Below, one piece after another: positions 34,087 to 42,450 of a DNA stretch of 64,000 nucleotides; within the stretch, counting starts at the first letter, position 1, and every line of letters starts with the position of its first letter. Location: the NCBI RefSeq assembly GCF_900089585.1, contig NZ_FLRH01000004.1, forward strand, positions 1,729,001-1,793,000, written 5' to 3'. The DNA comes from Micromonospora sediminicola. GTDB lineage: Bacteria > Actinomycetota > Actinomycetes > Mycobacteriales > Micromonosporaceae. The position numbers and the translations under genes were made by a program. Below the pieces are notes generated by a model. The model did no database searches. It saw only the letters and a program-made list of their open reading frames with translations, and was not told where the DNA came from.

Positions 34087-35400
34087 TCACCGGCGCCTGT
34101 CCAGCAACAACACGTCCACCGTGGACCCCGCGGCGGCGGTCTGGACCCGCTCGCCGAGCACCAGCAGGCCGTTCGCCTCGGCCAGGCCGGACAGCGTGAA
34201 CGGGCCGCCGGCCAGCGGCTGCACGGTGTAGCCGCCGCCCCGTCGCTCGGCCACGTGCGCGGGCCGGAACTCGCGCAGCCCCACCGGCGACGAGACCGTC
34301 TCCAGCAGGTGCGCGCGGACGCTGGGCCGGAACACCGGCTCGGCGCCGGCCAACAGTTGGATGGCCGGGCGGGCCAGCACCTCGAAGCCGATCAGCGCCG
34401 CGCCGGGCTCACCGGGAAGACACACCACCGGCACCTCCTCGGCGCCGACCGTACCGAACCCGAGGGCGGTTCCGGGATAGAGGGCCACCTCTGTGAAGGT
34501 GACCGGCCCGGCCCGGCCGCCGTCGCGGCGGGACAGGATCCGGCGGACCATGTCGCCGGGGCCGGTGCCGGTGCCGCCGGTGGTGATGATCAGGTCGGCG
34601 CGCAGCGTCTGGTCCTCCAGCAGGCCGCGCAGCGCCTCCGGGTCGTCGTCGCAGATCCCCACCCGGTACGCGAGCGCGCCCGCCTCGGCCGCCGCCGCGG
34701 TCAACGCGTGCGAATTGGTGTCCACCACCTGGCCGGGCTGGCTGCCCCGGCCCACGTCCACCAGCTCGTCGCCGGTGGCCACGATGACCACCCGGGGGCT
34801 CGGGCGTACCACCACGTGGCCGATGCCGGTGGCCGCGAACACGGCGACCAGGGCCGGCGAGACGTACGCGCCGGCACGGGCCAGCAGCGTGCCGGCGACC
34901 AGTTCCTCGCCGGCGCGACGCAGGCCGTAGCCCCGCTTGGGCGCGCGGAAGATCTCCACGGCGGCCATGCCCTGGTCGGTCCACTCCACCGGCACCACCA
35001 CGTCGGCGCCGATCGGCAGCGGCGCGCCGGCCGCCACCGAGAAGCACGAGCCGGGGGTGAGCCGGACCGGTCGCCAGCTCGGCGCGCCCAGGTCGCCGAC
35101 CACGTTGAGCCGGATGCTGCGCCCGCCGGGCATACCGGAGGGGGCCGGGACATAGCCCGGCCCCCGGCTCCCTCCGGAGATGTCCTCCCAGCGCGCGGCG
35201 TACCCGTCCACCGCCGCCTGGTCGAAGGCGGGGTAGGAGTGCGGGGCGACCACGTCCTCGGCGAGCACGTTGCCGTACGCCTGGGTCAGGTCGAGGTCGA
35301 GCGGAGGCAGCGCGCGTAACCTGCGCAGCACACTGCCCAGGTAGTCGGCGAGCGGCGTCAACTCGTTCGCGGCCGCCTCGGCGTCGGCCGTCGCGGTCAT
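34087..35400 (-). CDS. glp: MoeA/gephyrin-like protein Glp
   Basis: The 437-residue protein has the molybdopterin-molybdotransferase fold: AFDQAAVDGYAARW, VAAGAPLPIGADVVVPVE, VVIVATGDELVDVG, IITTGGTGTGPGDMVRRIL and VVCLPGEPGAALIGFEVLARP. MoeA inserts molybdate into molybdopterin. In corynebacteria the paralogue encoded in this neighbourhood (Glp) instead works in cell division with the membrane receptor GlpR. The linkage to the glpR-like gene favours the division role, but a molybdenum cofactor role cannot be excluded. Its ATG overlaps the galU stop as ATGA, so translation is coupled. Confidence 0.88.
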   Translation of the reverse strand: MTATADAEAAANELTPLADYLGSVLRRLRALPPLDLDLTQAYGNVLAEDVVAPHSYPAFDQAAVDGYAARWEDISGGSRGPGYVPAPSGMPGGRSIRLNVVGDLGAPSWRPVRLTPGSCFSVAAGAPLPIGADVVVPVEWTDQGMAAVEIFRAPKRGYGLRRAGEELVAGTLLARAGAYVSPALVAVFAATGIGHVVVRPSPRVVIVATGDELVDVGRGSQPGQVVDTNSHALTAAAAEAGALAYRVGICDDDPEALRGLLEDQTLRADLIITTGGTGTGPGDMVRRILSRRDGGRAGPVTFTEVALYPGTALGFGTVGAEEVPVVCLPGEPGAALIGFEVLARPAIQLLAGAEPVFRPSVRAHLLETVSSPVGLREFRPAHVAERRGGGYTVQPLAGGPFTLSGLAEANGLLVLGERVQTAAAGSTVDVLLLDRRR

Positions 35401-36386
35401 GTATCGGCACCGCCGGACGTGTCGCGCAGGCCGTTGAGGATGGCGTCGGTGACCGTCTCGTCGCCCTTGTTGACGAACTCGGCCAGCCACTTGCGGAACT
35501 CGGCGCCCAGGTCCTCCCGCTCGGCCGCGATCTGCACCACGGTCTGCAGGTAGCCGAGCGGCATGCCGGTGTCGTAGCGGGTGCCCCGGTAGACGATGGC
35601 GTGCACCGGCACGCCCTCGGTCCGCAGCAGCTCCATCGCGTCGGTCAGCTGGATCTCGCCGCCGCTGCCCGGCTCGGTGCGCCGGATCGCGTCGAAGATC
35701 TTCCCGGGGAGGACGTACCGGCCGAGGACGGCCAGGTTGCTGGGGGCGTCCTCGGGGCTGGGCTTCTCGACCATGCCGGTGACCTTGACGACCTCGGCGA
35801 TGTCGGCGTATTCCGACTCGGCCGGCTCGACGGAGGCGATCCCGTACCGGCTGGTCTCGGCGGGGTCGACCTCGAAGAACGCGAGCACCACACCGCCGGT
35901 GCGGGCCTGCAGCTCCAGCATGGCCGGCAGCAGCGGCTCGGAGGGCTTGACGAACTCGTCGCCGAGCAGCACCGCGAAGGGCGCGTCGCCGACGTGCGAC
36001 TCGGCGTACCCGACGGCGTGGCCCAGGCCGAGCTGCTCCGGCTGGCGGACCGTGTAGACGGCGGCCAGTTCCTCGGTGCGCTTGACCGCGGCCAGCAGCT
36101 CGGGCTTCTTGGCGAGCCGGTCCTCCAGGTCCGGCCGCCGGTCGAAGTGGTCCACCATCGAGGTCTTGCCCCGCCCGGTGATCAGCAGCACGTCGCCGAT
36201 GCCGGCCTGGGTGGCCTCCTCGACGATGTACTGCAGCACCGGCCGGTCGACGACCGGCAGCAGTTCCTTCGGGACCGCCTTGGTGGCCGGCAGGAACCGG
36301 GTGGCCAGGCCGGCGGCCGGGATGACGGCCTTGACCGCGCGGGAGCGACCGGGGGCCGCTGAGGGGTTCGCTGAGTGCTCCGACAT
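35397..36386 (-). CDS. galU: UTP-glucose-1-phosphate uridylyltransferase
   Basis: The 329-residue enzyme makes UDP-glucose for polysaccharides and trehalose. It shows the nucleotide-binding start VKAVIPAAGLATRF, GLATRFLPATKAVPKELLP, LGLGHAVGYAESHVG, VLLGDEFVKPSEP and GGEIQLTDAMELL. The N terminus carries a short Ser/Ala-rich tail. ATG at 36386 has no ribosome binding site; a TAGTCT box ends exactly 6 nt upstream, so the mRNA is probably leaderless and starts inside the end of the GGDEF gene. It is coupled to glp by a 4-nt overlap. Confidence 0.96.
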   Translation of the reverse strand: MSEHSANPSAAPGRSRAVKAVIPAAGLATRFLPATKAVPKELLPVVDRPVLQYIVEEATQAGIGDVLLITGRGKTSMVDHFDRRPDLEDRLAKKPELLAAVKRTEELAAVYTVRQPEQLGLGHAVGYAESHVGDAPFAVLLGDEFVKPSEPLLPAMLELQARTGGVVLAFFEVDPAETSRYGIASVEPAESEYADIAEVVKVTGMVEKPSPEDAPSNLAVLGRYVLPGKIFDAIRRTEPGSGGEIQLTDAMELLRTEGVPVHAIVYRGTRYDTGMPLGYLQTVVQIAAEREDLGAEFRKWLAEFVNKGDETVTDAILNGLRDTSGGADT

Positions 36387-36392
36387 GCCGCG

Positions 36393-36398
36393 AGACTA
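36393..36398 (-). promoter_or_regulatory. leaderless -10 box for galU (TAGTCT)
   Basis: TAGTCT on the minus strand ends 6 nt before the galU ATG and overlaps the stop codon of the upstream GGDEF gene. Confidence 0.5.
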
Positions 36399-38585
36399 TC
36401 GGCCACGGCTCTGCCGCGGCGGGTGAGGACCGGAAGACGCGCCGCCCTGTGCGGTGCCCGTCGGGTCCGCCGTGCCGGCCCGGGGCAGTCCGTCCGGCGG
36501 GCTGACCGTGGCCGCCACCACCGGAATCTCCTGCGTGGGAGCCGGATCCGGGACCGGGGCCAGGCGGTAGCCGTCCCGGCCGGCGGCCTTCGCCGCGTAG
36601 AGCGCGTCGTCGGCGGCGTCCAACACCTGCTGGCCGCCGGCGGCGTGGTCCGGGTAGACGGCGATGCCGATGGAGACCGTCACCGGCACCCGGACCGGCT
36701 CGTCGCCGTGCCCCTCGACCGGCACCGGCTGGTCCCGCACCACCGCGCCGAGCCTCTCGGCGACGATCGTGGCGCCGCGCGCGTCGGTTTCCGGCAGCAG
36801 CACCACGAACTCCTCGCCGCCCTGCCGGAACGCCAGGTCGACCTCGCGGATCACGCCGCGCACCCGGCGGGCGAACTCGACCAGCACCGCGTCCCCGGCG
36901 GCGTGCCCCCAGGTGTCGTTGACGTCCTTGAACCGGTCCAGGTCCAGGGCGAGCACGCTGAGCATCCGGCCGAACCGGTTCGCCCGCTCCACCTCCCGCC
37001 GGATCGACTCGCGCAGGTAGCGGTAGTTCCACAGCCCGGTCAGCGGGTCGGTCAGGGAGAGCCGCTGCGCCTCCTCGTGCACCCGGACGTTCTCCACCGC
37101 CACCGCCGCGTGACCGGCGAAGGTCCGCAGCGTGACCAGGTCGTCGTCGTCGAACTCGTGGCCGCCGAGCCGGTCGTAGAGGGCCAGCACGCCGAGCGCC
37201 CCACCGGGCGGGGCGGGCGGGTCGCCGTCGGCCGGCGGGTGGCCCGGCCGGTCCGGGCCGCGCGACTCGGCGGCGCCCGGGGCGGCGAACGGCACCGCCA
37301 CGTACGTCTCGCAGGACGGCTCCCCGGCCGGCGCGTCGGGCGGCGCCCACCGGCCGCGCAGCGGCTCCCCGGTCGCCGCGACCGCGCCGACCACCCCGGC
37401 GCCCACCGCCACCCGCAGCGTCGCCGGGTCGGCTGGTTCACCCGTCGGCCAGCGTCCGGTCAGCCCCTCGACGCACTGGCCGACCAGCACGCCGTCGCCG
37501 TCGAGCAGCAGCACCGCGCCGGCCCGGGCGCCGGTCGCGGCGATCGCGCTGTCCAGGATCACCCGCAGGATGCGTTGCAGGTCGTGCGTGCTGGCCAGCG
37601 TGTCGCCGAGCACCGCCAGGTGGTTGCGGAGCTGGTCGCGGCTGCTGGTGAGCGCCGCCACGTAGCTGCCGGTCTCCCGGGTCATCCGGTTGAACGCGTC
37701 GGCCAGCCGGCCGATCTCGTCCCGGCTGCGCACCGGCACCCGGGTGGTCAGGTCGCCGTGCGCCACCCGGTCCACCGCGCCGGCCAGCTCGACCAGCGGT
37801 CGGGTGGTCACCCGGGCCAGCCGCCAGGCGGCCAGCACGGCCAGCAGGGCGGCCAGCGCGACGGCCGCGAGCAGTCCGCCGTACAGGCCGGGCGGCCGCT
37901 CGCCGGGCACGGAGAGCACCAGCGGCAACGGCTGCCCCGGTGACGGCCCCACCCGGCGCACGTAGCGACCGTCGCCGGTCCCGGTCACCCGGTCCCCGTC
38001 CGCCCTGCGGGCGGCGGCCAGCACCGCTGCGCGTACCCCCTGGTCCTCGGTCGTGTGGGTGATCCGCCCAGGGTCGTCGAGGAGGGTGACCCCGACGCCG
38101 GTCACGGCGGCGAGCCGCGCCACGAAGGCCGGGTCGACGGGCTGCGCGGCGGCGACCGCGCCCAGGTCGGCGCCGGCCGGGTCGCGGAGCCGGACCTCGG
38201 CGGCGAGCGCGCCGACCGGCCCGGCGGGCGGACCGGCGCAGTCCTGCCACGGACGGGTCGGGCCACCGGCGGTGGCGTAGCGGGTGTCCCCCGCGGGGTC
38301 GGCGATGCGGACGGCGGCGGCCAGGCCCCGGCCGACCACCTGGTCCGCGACGCGCGACCGGCCGAGCGGGTCGGCGGCCAGCGCGACCGCGTCGGCCGCC
38401 GCGCGCAGTTGCTGGCAGAGCGCGTCGACCGAGGTCCGCACGCCGGCCGCGGCCAGGCCCAGCCGCTCGGTGGCGCGGCTGCGGTCGACCGCGCTCAGCG
38501 TGGCCCCGACGAAGAACGCGCCGAGCAGGACGGGGCCGAGGACCACCACGAGGAACGCCGCCGTCAACCGCCCACGTAGCGTCAT
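36396..38585 (-). CDS. membrane diguanylate cyclase (HAMP-GAF-GGDEF)
   Basis: The protein has 729 residues. Two membrane helices (about 8-30 and 235-255) enclose an extracytoplasmic sensor domain of about 200 residues. A HAMP domain (about 255-310), a GAF domain (325-480) and a GGDEF domain (490-650) follow, and then a Pro/Ser-rich tail. The active site reads RQGGEEF and the substrate region is LDLDRFKDVNDTWGHAAGD, so cyclase activity making c-di-GMP is expected. ATG at 38585 follows GGGGGGAAG closely. It lies directly upstream of galU and is divergent from the cyclo-ligase. Confidence 0.92.
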   Translation of the reverse strand: MTLRGRLTAAFLVVVLGPVLLGAFFVGATLSAVDRSRATERLGLAAAGVRTSVDALCQQLRAAADAVALAADPLGRSRVADQVVGRGLAAAVRIADPAGDTRYATAGGPTRPWQDCAGPPAGPVGALAAEVRLRDPAGADLGAVAAAQPVDPAFVARLAAVTGVGVTLLDDPGRITHTTEDQGVRAAVLAAARRADGDRVTGTGDGRYVRRVGPSPGQPLPLVLSVPGERPPGLYGGLLAAVALAALLAVLAAWRLARVTTRPLVELAGAVDRVAHGDLTTRVPVRSRDEIGRLADAFNRMTRETGSYVAALTSSRDQLRNHLAVLGDTLASTHDLQRILRVILDSAIAATGARAGAVLLLDGDGVLVGQCVEGLTGRWPTGEPADPATLRVAVGAGVVGAVAATGEPLRGRWAPPDAPAGEPSCETYVAVPFAAPGAAESRGPDRPGHPPADGDPPAPPGGALGVLALYDRLGGHEFDDDDLVTLRTFAGHAAVAVENVRVHEEAQRLSLTDPLTGLWNYRYLRESIRREVERANRFGRMLSVLALDLDRFKDVNDTWGHAAGDAVLVEFARRVRGVIREVDLAFRQGGEEFVVLLPETDARGATIVAERLGAVVRDQPVPVEGHGDEPVRVPVTVSIGIAVYPDHAAGGQQVLDAADDALYAAKAAGRDGYRLAPVPDPAPTQEIPVVAATVSPPDGLPRAGTADPTGTAQGGASSGPHPPRQSRGR

Positions 38586-38667
38586 CTTCCCCCCGGAAGT
38601 TCCGCGCCCCTTGGTGCGATGCTGACACAGAGCGACCGGTAGGCAAGCGTTGCGTCAGGAGTGTTGC

Positions 38668-39315
38668 ATGCCGAAATTTTCGGATGACGTGCACGAGGCG
38701 AAGCGGGAGCTGCGCGTCGCGCTGCTCGCCGCGCGTCGGTCGCTGTCCCCGCCACGCCGGGCCGAGGCCGCGGCGTCCGTGCAGGCCGAGCTGGTGGCCC
38801 TGGTACGCCGGCTGCGCCCGGCCCGGATGACCGCGTACGTGCCGGTGGCCTCCGAGCCCGGCGGCGACGACCTGCCCGACGTGCTGCGGGCGGCGCTGCC
38901 GGCCGACGCCGGGCTGCTCCTGCCGGTGCTCCGCGACGACCTGGACCTGGACTGGGCCGCCTGGACCGGCCGGGAGTCGCTGCGCGCCGCCGGGCGGGGC
39001 CTGCGCGAGCCGACCGGTCCGCCCCTGGGCCGCGCCGCCGTGGCCGGGGCCGACCTGGTGGTGGTGCCGGCGTTGGCGGTGGACCGCCGGGGCGTCCGGC
39101 TCGGCCGGGGTGGCGGCTCGTACGACCGGGCGCTGGCCCGGGTGCCGGCCGGCGTGCCGACCGTGGCGCTGCTGCATGACGGCGAGCTGGTGACCTCGGT
39201 TCCCACCGGTCCGCACGACCGCCCGGTGCACTGGGTGATCACCCCGTCCGACGGGCTGGTCGCGGTGCCGGGTGTGGGGCCGGGCGCTTCCGCTGGACGA
39301 ACCCGGGTGCGATGA
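38668..39315 (+). CDS. 5-formyltetrahydrofolate cyclo-ligase
   Basis: The 215-residue enzyme converts 5-formyl-THF to 5,10-methenyl-THF using ATP. It has EAKRELRVALLAARRSLSP at the N terminus, MTAYVPVASEPG, and the glycine-rich RGVRLGRGGGSYDRAL near residue 155, the family signature. ATG at 38668 has AGGAG 7 nt upstream. It is divergent from the GGDEF gene, as Rv0992c is divergent from galU in M. tuberculosis. The FmdB/Ruc-like gene follows. Confidence 0.93.
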   Translation: MPKFSDDVHEAKRELRVALLAARRSLSPPRRAEAAASVQAELVALVRRLRPARMTAYVPVASEPGGDDLPDVLRAALPADAGLLLPVLRDDLDLDWAAWTGRESLRAAGRGLREPTGPPLGRAAVAGADLVVVPALAVDRRGVRLGRGGGSYDRALARVPAGVPTVALLHDGELVTSVPTGPHDRPVHWVITPSDGLVAVPGVGPGASAGRTRVR

Positions 39316-39377
39316 CGCACCATTGGCACTCGAAGACCACGAGTGCCAGTCAGGCCGTCTGAGATCCGGAGGAGAAC

Positions 39378-39731
39378 GTGCCCACGTACCAGTACGCCTG
39401 CACCGCGTGCGGCCACCAGCTCGAGGCGGTGCAGTCCTTCTCGGACGAGCCGCTGACCGAGTGCCCGGCGTGTGAGGGGCGGCTGCGCAAGCTCTTCAAC
39501 TCCGTCGGCATCGTGTTCAAGGGCTCCGGCTTCTACCGCACGGACTCGCGTTCGTCCGGTTCCGACACCGCCGCCGCGAGCAAGCCGGCGAAGTCCGAGT
39601 CGTCCTCGTCGTCCGACTCCTCGTCCTCGTCGTCCGGTTCGTCCTCGTCCGGCTCGTCGTCCTCGGGGTCGTCCGGTTCGACGTCGGGCTCCTCGGCGAG
39701 CAAGACGCCGGCGGCGTCCAGCTCCACCTGA
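39378..39731 (+). CDS. FmdB-type zinc ribbon protein with Ser-rich disordered tail (Ruc-like)
   Basis: The protein has 117 residues. The N-terminal 60 residues form a zinc ribbon with MPTYQYACTACG and CPACEG, the FmdB family pattern, ending in VFKGSGFYRTD. The remaining 55 residues are almost only Ser, Gly, Lys and Thr and must be disordered. Its place next to the cyclo-ligase matches Rv0991c (Ruc), a redox-switched chaperone in mycobacteria whose Cys pairs sense oxidation. A similar role is inferred. GTG at 39378 has GGAGGAG just upstream. A hairpin ends the gene. Confidence 0.88.
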   Translation: MPTYQYACTACGHQLEAVQSFSDEPLTECPACEGRLRKLFNSVGIVFKGSGFYRTDSRSSGSDTAAASKPAKSESSSSSDSSSSSSGSSSSGSSSSGSSGSTSGSSASKTPAASSST

Positions 39732-39746
39732 CCCACGCTCCTCGAC

Positions 39747-39776
39747 CGTGGCCGCTCCCGTACGGGGGCGGCCACG
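39747..39776 (+). terminator. hairpin after the zinc ribbon gene
   Basis: CGTGGCCGC pairs with GCGGCCACG, and the inner part CCCGTACGGG is also palindromic. It starts 16 bp past the stop codon. Confidence 0.7.
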
Positions 39777-39910
39777 TTCGCGTGCCCGCTCGGTCGAGGG
39801 GCGCGACGGGCGGTTGTCCACAGGGCGCCGGGTTGTCCACAGGGACGGCGCGTGACGGGTGGGCGCGCCTAGCCTCCTGTGCGACGGTCCGGTCGGCGGG
39901 AGGGACGACG

Positions 39911-40393
39911 GTGGCGGGTGACGAGGGGACGTTGCGTCCGGTTCGCTGGCGTGGTCTGCCCCGGCGCCGAACCCTGCTGCGGGTGACCGCGGTCGCGGTG
40001 CTGCTCGGGCTGGCCGCAGCCGTGTTCCAGACCCCGGCCGGCTGCCCGCCCGGTGCGGAGCCGGCCGCCGGCCCCACGGCCGGGGCGGGCACGCCGCCCT
40101 CGGGAGCGCCGGCACTGCCCGCCGGGGCGGTCGGGGTGCCGGTCCGGCTGGCCGAGCCGGCCGCCCTCGCGGTGCTGCGACCGGGCGCCCGGGTGGATCT
40201 GCTCGTCGTGCCGGCCGGTGGGTCGGCCGAGCCGACGGTGGTCGCCCCGCGCGCGCTGGTGCTGGAGGTGGTGGGCGCGGCCGGGGCGGTCGACGGCACC
40301 TCGGCGCTCTATCTGGCGCTTCCGCCGGAGCAGGCGCGTCGCGCCGTCGGCCTGCCCGAGGGCAGCCGCTTCGCCGTCGTGGTACGCGGCTGA
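39911..40393 (+). CDS. SAF domain protein, CpaB/RcpC-like
   Basis: The protein has 160 residues. A basic N terminus and one membrane helix (LLRVTAVAVLLGLAAAVFQT) come first, then a Pro/Ala linker and an extracytoplasmic domain. The domain carries VGVPVRLAEPAALAVLRPGARVDLLVVP and LYLALPPEQARRAVGLPEGSRFAVVV. This resembles the C-terminal half of the Flp pilus assembly protein CpaB/RcpC. No pilus genes are present in the window, so the role is unclear. GTG at 39911 has GGGAGGGA 6 nt upstream. Confidence 0.8.
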   Translation: MAGDEGTLRPVRWRGLPRRRTLLRVTAVAVLLGLAAAVFQTPAGCPPGAEPAAGPTAGAGTPPSGAPALPAGAVGVPVRLAEPAALAVLRPGARVDLLVVPAGGSAEPTVVAPRALVLEVVGAAGAVDGTSALYLALPPEQARRAVGLPEGSRFAVVVRG

Positions 40394-40414
40394 CGCCGGC
40401 CGGGCCCGCTCGGG

Positions 40415-40591
40415 TCAGCCCCAGTGCGGCGGGCGCTCGGCGAGCAGCCAGTCGTCGTCGCGGCCGGGGCGCTCGCCCCAGCCGTGGTCGGTGTCGTCGG
40501 TGGTCTGCTCGGGCAGCACCACGAGATCGTCGCTGAGGTCGACCACGCGGTCGTCGTCGCCGCGCGGGACCCGGATGCCGGGGTCGGTCAC
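40415..40591 (-). CDS. small acidic protein of unknown function
   Basis: A 58-codon frame begins with GTG at 40591 (MTDPGIRVPRGDDDRVVDLS..) and is rich in Asp, Trp and Glu. Codon use is typical of the genome, with mostly G or C at third positions. A TATCGT box ends 8 nt upstream. It is convergent with the SAF gene and divergent from the next gene. There is no recognised family; the call rests on codon bias and arrangement. Confidence 0.5.
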   Translation of the reverse strand: MTDPGIRVPRGDDDRVVDLSDDLVVLPEQTTDDTDHGWGERPGRDDDWLLAERPPHWG

Positions 40592-40705
40592 GAGCGACAA
40601 CGATACCGCCGCCCGGCCGGACGGGTCCGCCGCGACGCGGGCGGGCGAGCCGACGTCGCCGCGTCGGGCGGCCGAGCGGCCGGGGCGTTGGTAGCGTCGG
40701 ACGGC

Positions 40706-41335
40706 GTGACGACGCCGAGCGGTGGCAGCCCCGACGACGAGACCTGGCGACGCCCGGAGCATCCGGCCGACGCCGACGAGACCGCGATGACGGAGCAGCC
40801 GGCCGGCACCGACGAGACCGCGATGACGGAGCAGCCGGCCGGCGTTGACGAGACGGCGGTCCCGGCGCAGCCGACCGGTACACCGGAAGCCGGCCCGCCC
40901 CGGGAGGGGCAGGGTGCCGCAGCGGCCGAGCCGGAGCCGGTCACCGGCGCGGCGGGGACCGCCACAGCGGAGGCCGCACCGGCCGGGTCCACCAGCCCGT
41001 GGTCCCGCGAGGGGGCGATCGAGAGTCCCTGGGCCCGGCCGGACCCGGCCGCGCCCGGTGGTTGGGCCGCGACGGCCGGCGAACTGCCGGACCCGTCCGG
41101 GAACCAGGCGCCGGCCGGGTACGCCGGGCCACCGCCGAGCACCCCTCCGCCGCCCGGTTGGCGGCCGCCGGTGCACGTGCGGACGCCACCGCCACGACAA
41201 CTCCCGCCGCAGGACATGGCCGCCATGGACCAGGCGGAGCAGCGCGCCCAGCGGGTCACCTACGGCGTCGGCGCGGTCGTCGGCGCGGTGCTGGTGCTGC
41301 TCACCTGCCTGCTGTGCTCGCGCGTGCTGTTCTGA
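40706..41335 (+). CDS. Pro/Ala-rich tail-anchored membrane protein
   Basis: The protein has 209 residues. Residues 1-180 are a hydrophilic Pro/Ala/Glu-rich chain with a 12-residue tandem repeat (DETAMTEQPAG, three units near 24-58). A single C-terminal membrane helix (VGAVVGAVLVLLTCLLCSRVLF) ends the protein, so it is tail-anchored with the chain in the cytoplasm. GTG at 40706 has no ribosome binding site; a TAGCGT box ends 8 nt upstream. The stop is 6 bp from the convergent DUF2231-like gene. Function is unknown. Confidence 0.75.
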   Translation: MTTPSGGSPDDETWRRPEHPADADETAMTEQPAGTDETAMTEQPAGVDETAVPAQPTGTPEAGPPREGQGAAAAEPEPVTGAAGTATAEAAPAGSTSPWSREGAIESPWARPDPAAPGGWAATAGELPDPSGNQAPAGYAGPPPSTPPPPGWRPPVHVRTPPPRQLPPQDMAAMDQAEQRAQRVTYGVGAVVGAVLVLLTCLLCSRVLF

Positions 41336-41341
41336 CCGGCG

Positions 41342-41824
41342 TCAGACGATCCCGTCCCACACCATCTTGGCGCCGCTGTCGCCGGTCAGGTAGACGTACA
41401 CCAGCGCGAAGACCGCGAGCACGGCCGCCACGGCGGTGAGCGCCAGGGGCAGCCAGCGGGGCAGGTTCCGGTCCCGGGTGAAGCGGCTGGTCACCAGCAG
41501 CAGCAGGAGCGCCACGACGGCCAGGCCCAGCGTGAACCAGAGCAGCGTCTCCCCGTACTCGGAATGTTCGTGGATCTTCTGGAGCCCTTCGGCGGGGTAG
41601 CCCCGCGACTCCAGCGCCTCCTCCAGTTCCTCGCCGGACTCCGTCGCCACCCAGGTGACGATCGGGGTGACCACGGCGAGCGCGCCCACCGCCCAGTCCA
41701 GCCGGGGCCGCCAGCGGGGCAGCACCCCGTACGCGACGGTGAGCAGCGCCAGCAGCGGCACGAGCACCACCGCGGCGTGAATGACCAGGACGTGGCCCGG
41801 GAGACCGTTGACTTCCCTGAACAC
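41342..41824 (-). CDS. DUF2231-like four-helix membrane protein
   Basis: The 160-residue integral membrane protein has four helices (LVIHAAVVLVPLLALLTVAYG, WAVGALAVVTPIVTWVATESG, LLWFTLGLAVVALLLLLV, ALTAVAAVLAVFALVYVYLTG). An N-terminal GLPGHVLVIHAA and a conserved HEHSEYGETLLWF suggest possible haem or metal ligands; DUF2231 proteins carry similar His residues. GTG at 41824 has GGAGG 5 nt upstream; TTG at 41839 is an alternative. It is divergent from fur, 162 bp apart, which may mean shared control by Fur. Confidence 0.82.
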   Translation of the reverse strand: MFREVNGLPGHVLVIHAAVVLVPLLALLTVAYGVLPRWRPRLDWAVGALAVVTPIVTWVATESGEELEEALESRGYPAEGLQKIHEHSEYGETLLWFTLGLAVVALLLLLVTSRFTRDRNLPRWLPLALTAVAAVLAVFALVYVYLTGDSGAKMVWDGIV

Positions 41825-41986
41825 CGACACCTCCGGCAAGTGGGTGGAACCGCGCGGTCAGCGTACGACGAAGCGTGGCCTACTTCGACACACGCGTTCC
41901 GCACCGTTCCGGTTCACGCTGTGGCCCCGACCACCCGCGAAGAACGCTCGCTTGTCGGCCCGCCGACCCCGTGCTGTCATGGATCC

Positions 41987-42415
41987 ATGTCCACGGGTGA
42001 GGAGTTGCTCCGGTCGCGGGGCCTGCGGGTCACCCGGCCCCGCCTCGCCGTGCTCGACGTGCTCTCCGGCGGCGGTCACCTGGAGGTCGACGAGATCACC
42101 CGGCGGGTCCGCCAGCGGCTGGACTCGGTCTCCACCCAGGCGGTCTACGACGTGCTCGGCGCGTTGTCCCGGGCTGGCCTGTCCCGCCGGATCGAGCCGG
42201 CCGGCAGTCCGGCCCGCTACGAGGCGCGGGTGGGCGACAACCACCACCACGTGGTGTGCCGCGGGTGCGGCGAGATCGCCGACGTGGACTGCGCGGTCGG
42301 CAGCGCGCCCTGCCTGGACCCGAACGTGGCGCACGGCTTCGAGCTGGACGAGGCGGAAGTGACCTTCTGGGGGCTCTGCCCGGCCTGCCAGTCCCGCCGT
42401 TCCGCCGACGTCTGA
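41987..42415 (+). CDS. Fur family transcriptional regulator
   Basis: The 142-residue regulator has the Fur winged-helix (RLAVLDVLSGGGHLEVDEITRRVRQR, STQAVYDVLGALSRAGL) and the dimerisation domain with DNHHHVVCRGCGEIADVDC and a C-terminal CPACQ. The two CxxC pairs form the structural zinc site and the His cluster the regulatory metal site. FurA-type proteins respond to iron or peroxide, and no catalase gene is adjacent here. ATG at 41987 lies 6 nt after TGTCAT, a possible leaderless promoter. Confidence 0.92.
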   Translation: MSTGEELLRSRGLRVTRPRLAVLDVLSGGGHLEVDEITRRVRQRLDSVSTQAVYDVLGALSRAGLSRRIEPAGSPARYEARVGDNHHHVVCRGCGEIADVDCAVGSAPCLDPNVAHGFELDEAEVTFWGLCPACQSRRSADV

Positions 42416-42450
42416 CGAGGCGCCCGCGCCCGGCGTGGCACTCTTGACCG

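Noticed and set aside
40588..41259. 223-codon minus-strand frame opposite the tail-anchored protein
   Set aside because: The plus-strand frame has a clear C-terminal membrane helix and peptide repeats. The minus frame is Gly/Ala/Ser-rich without features.
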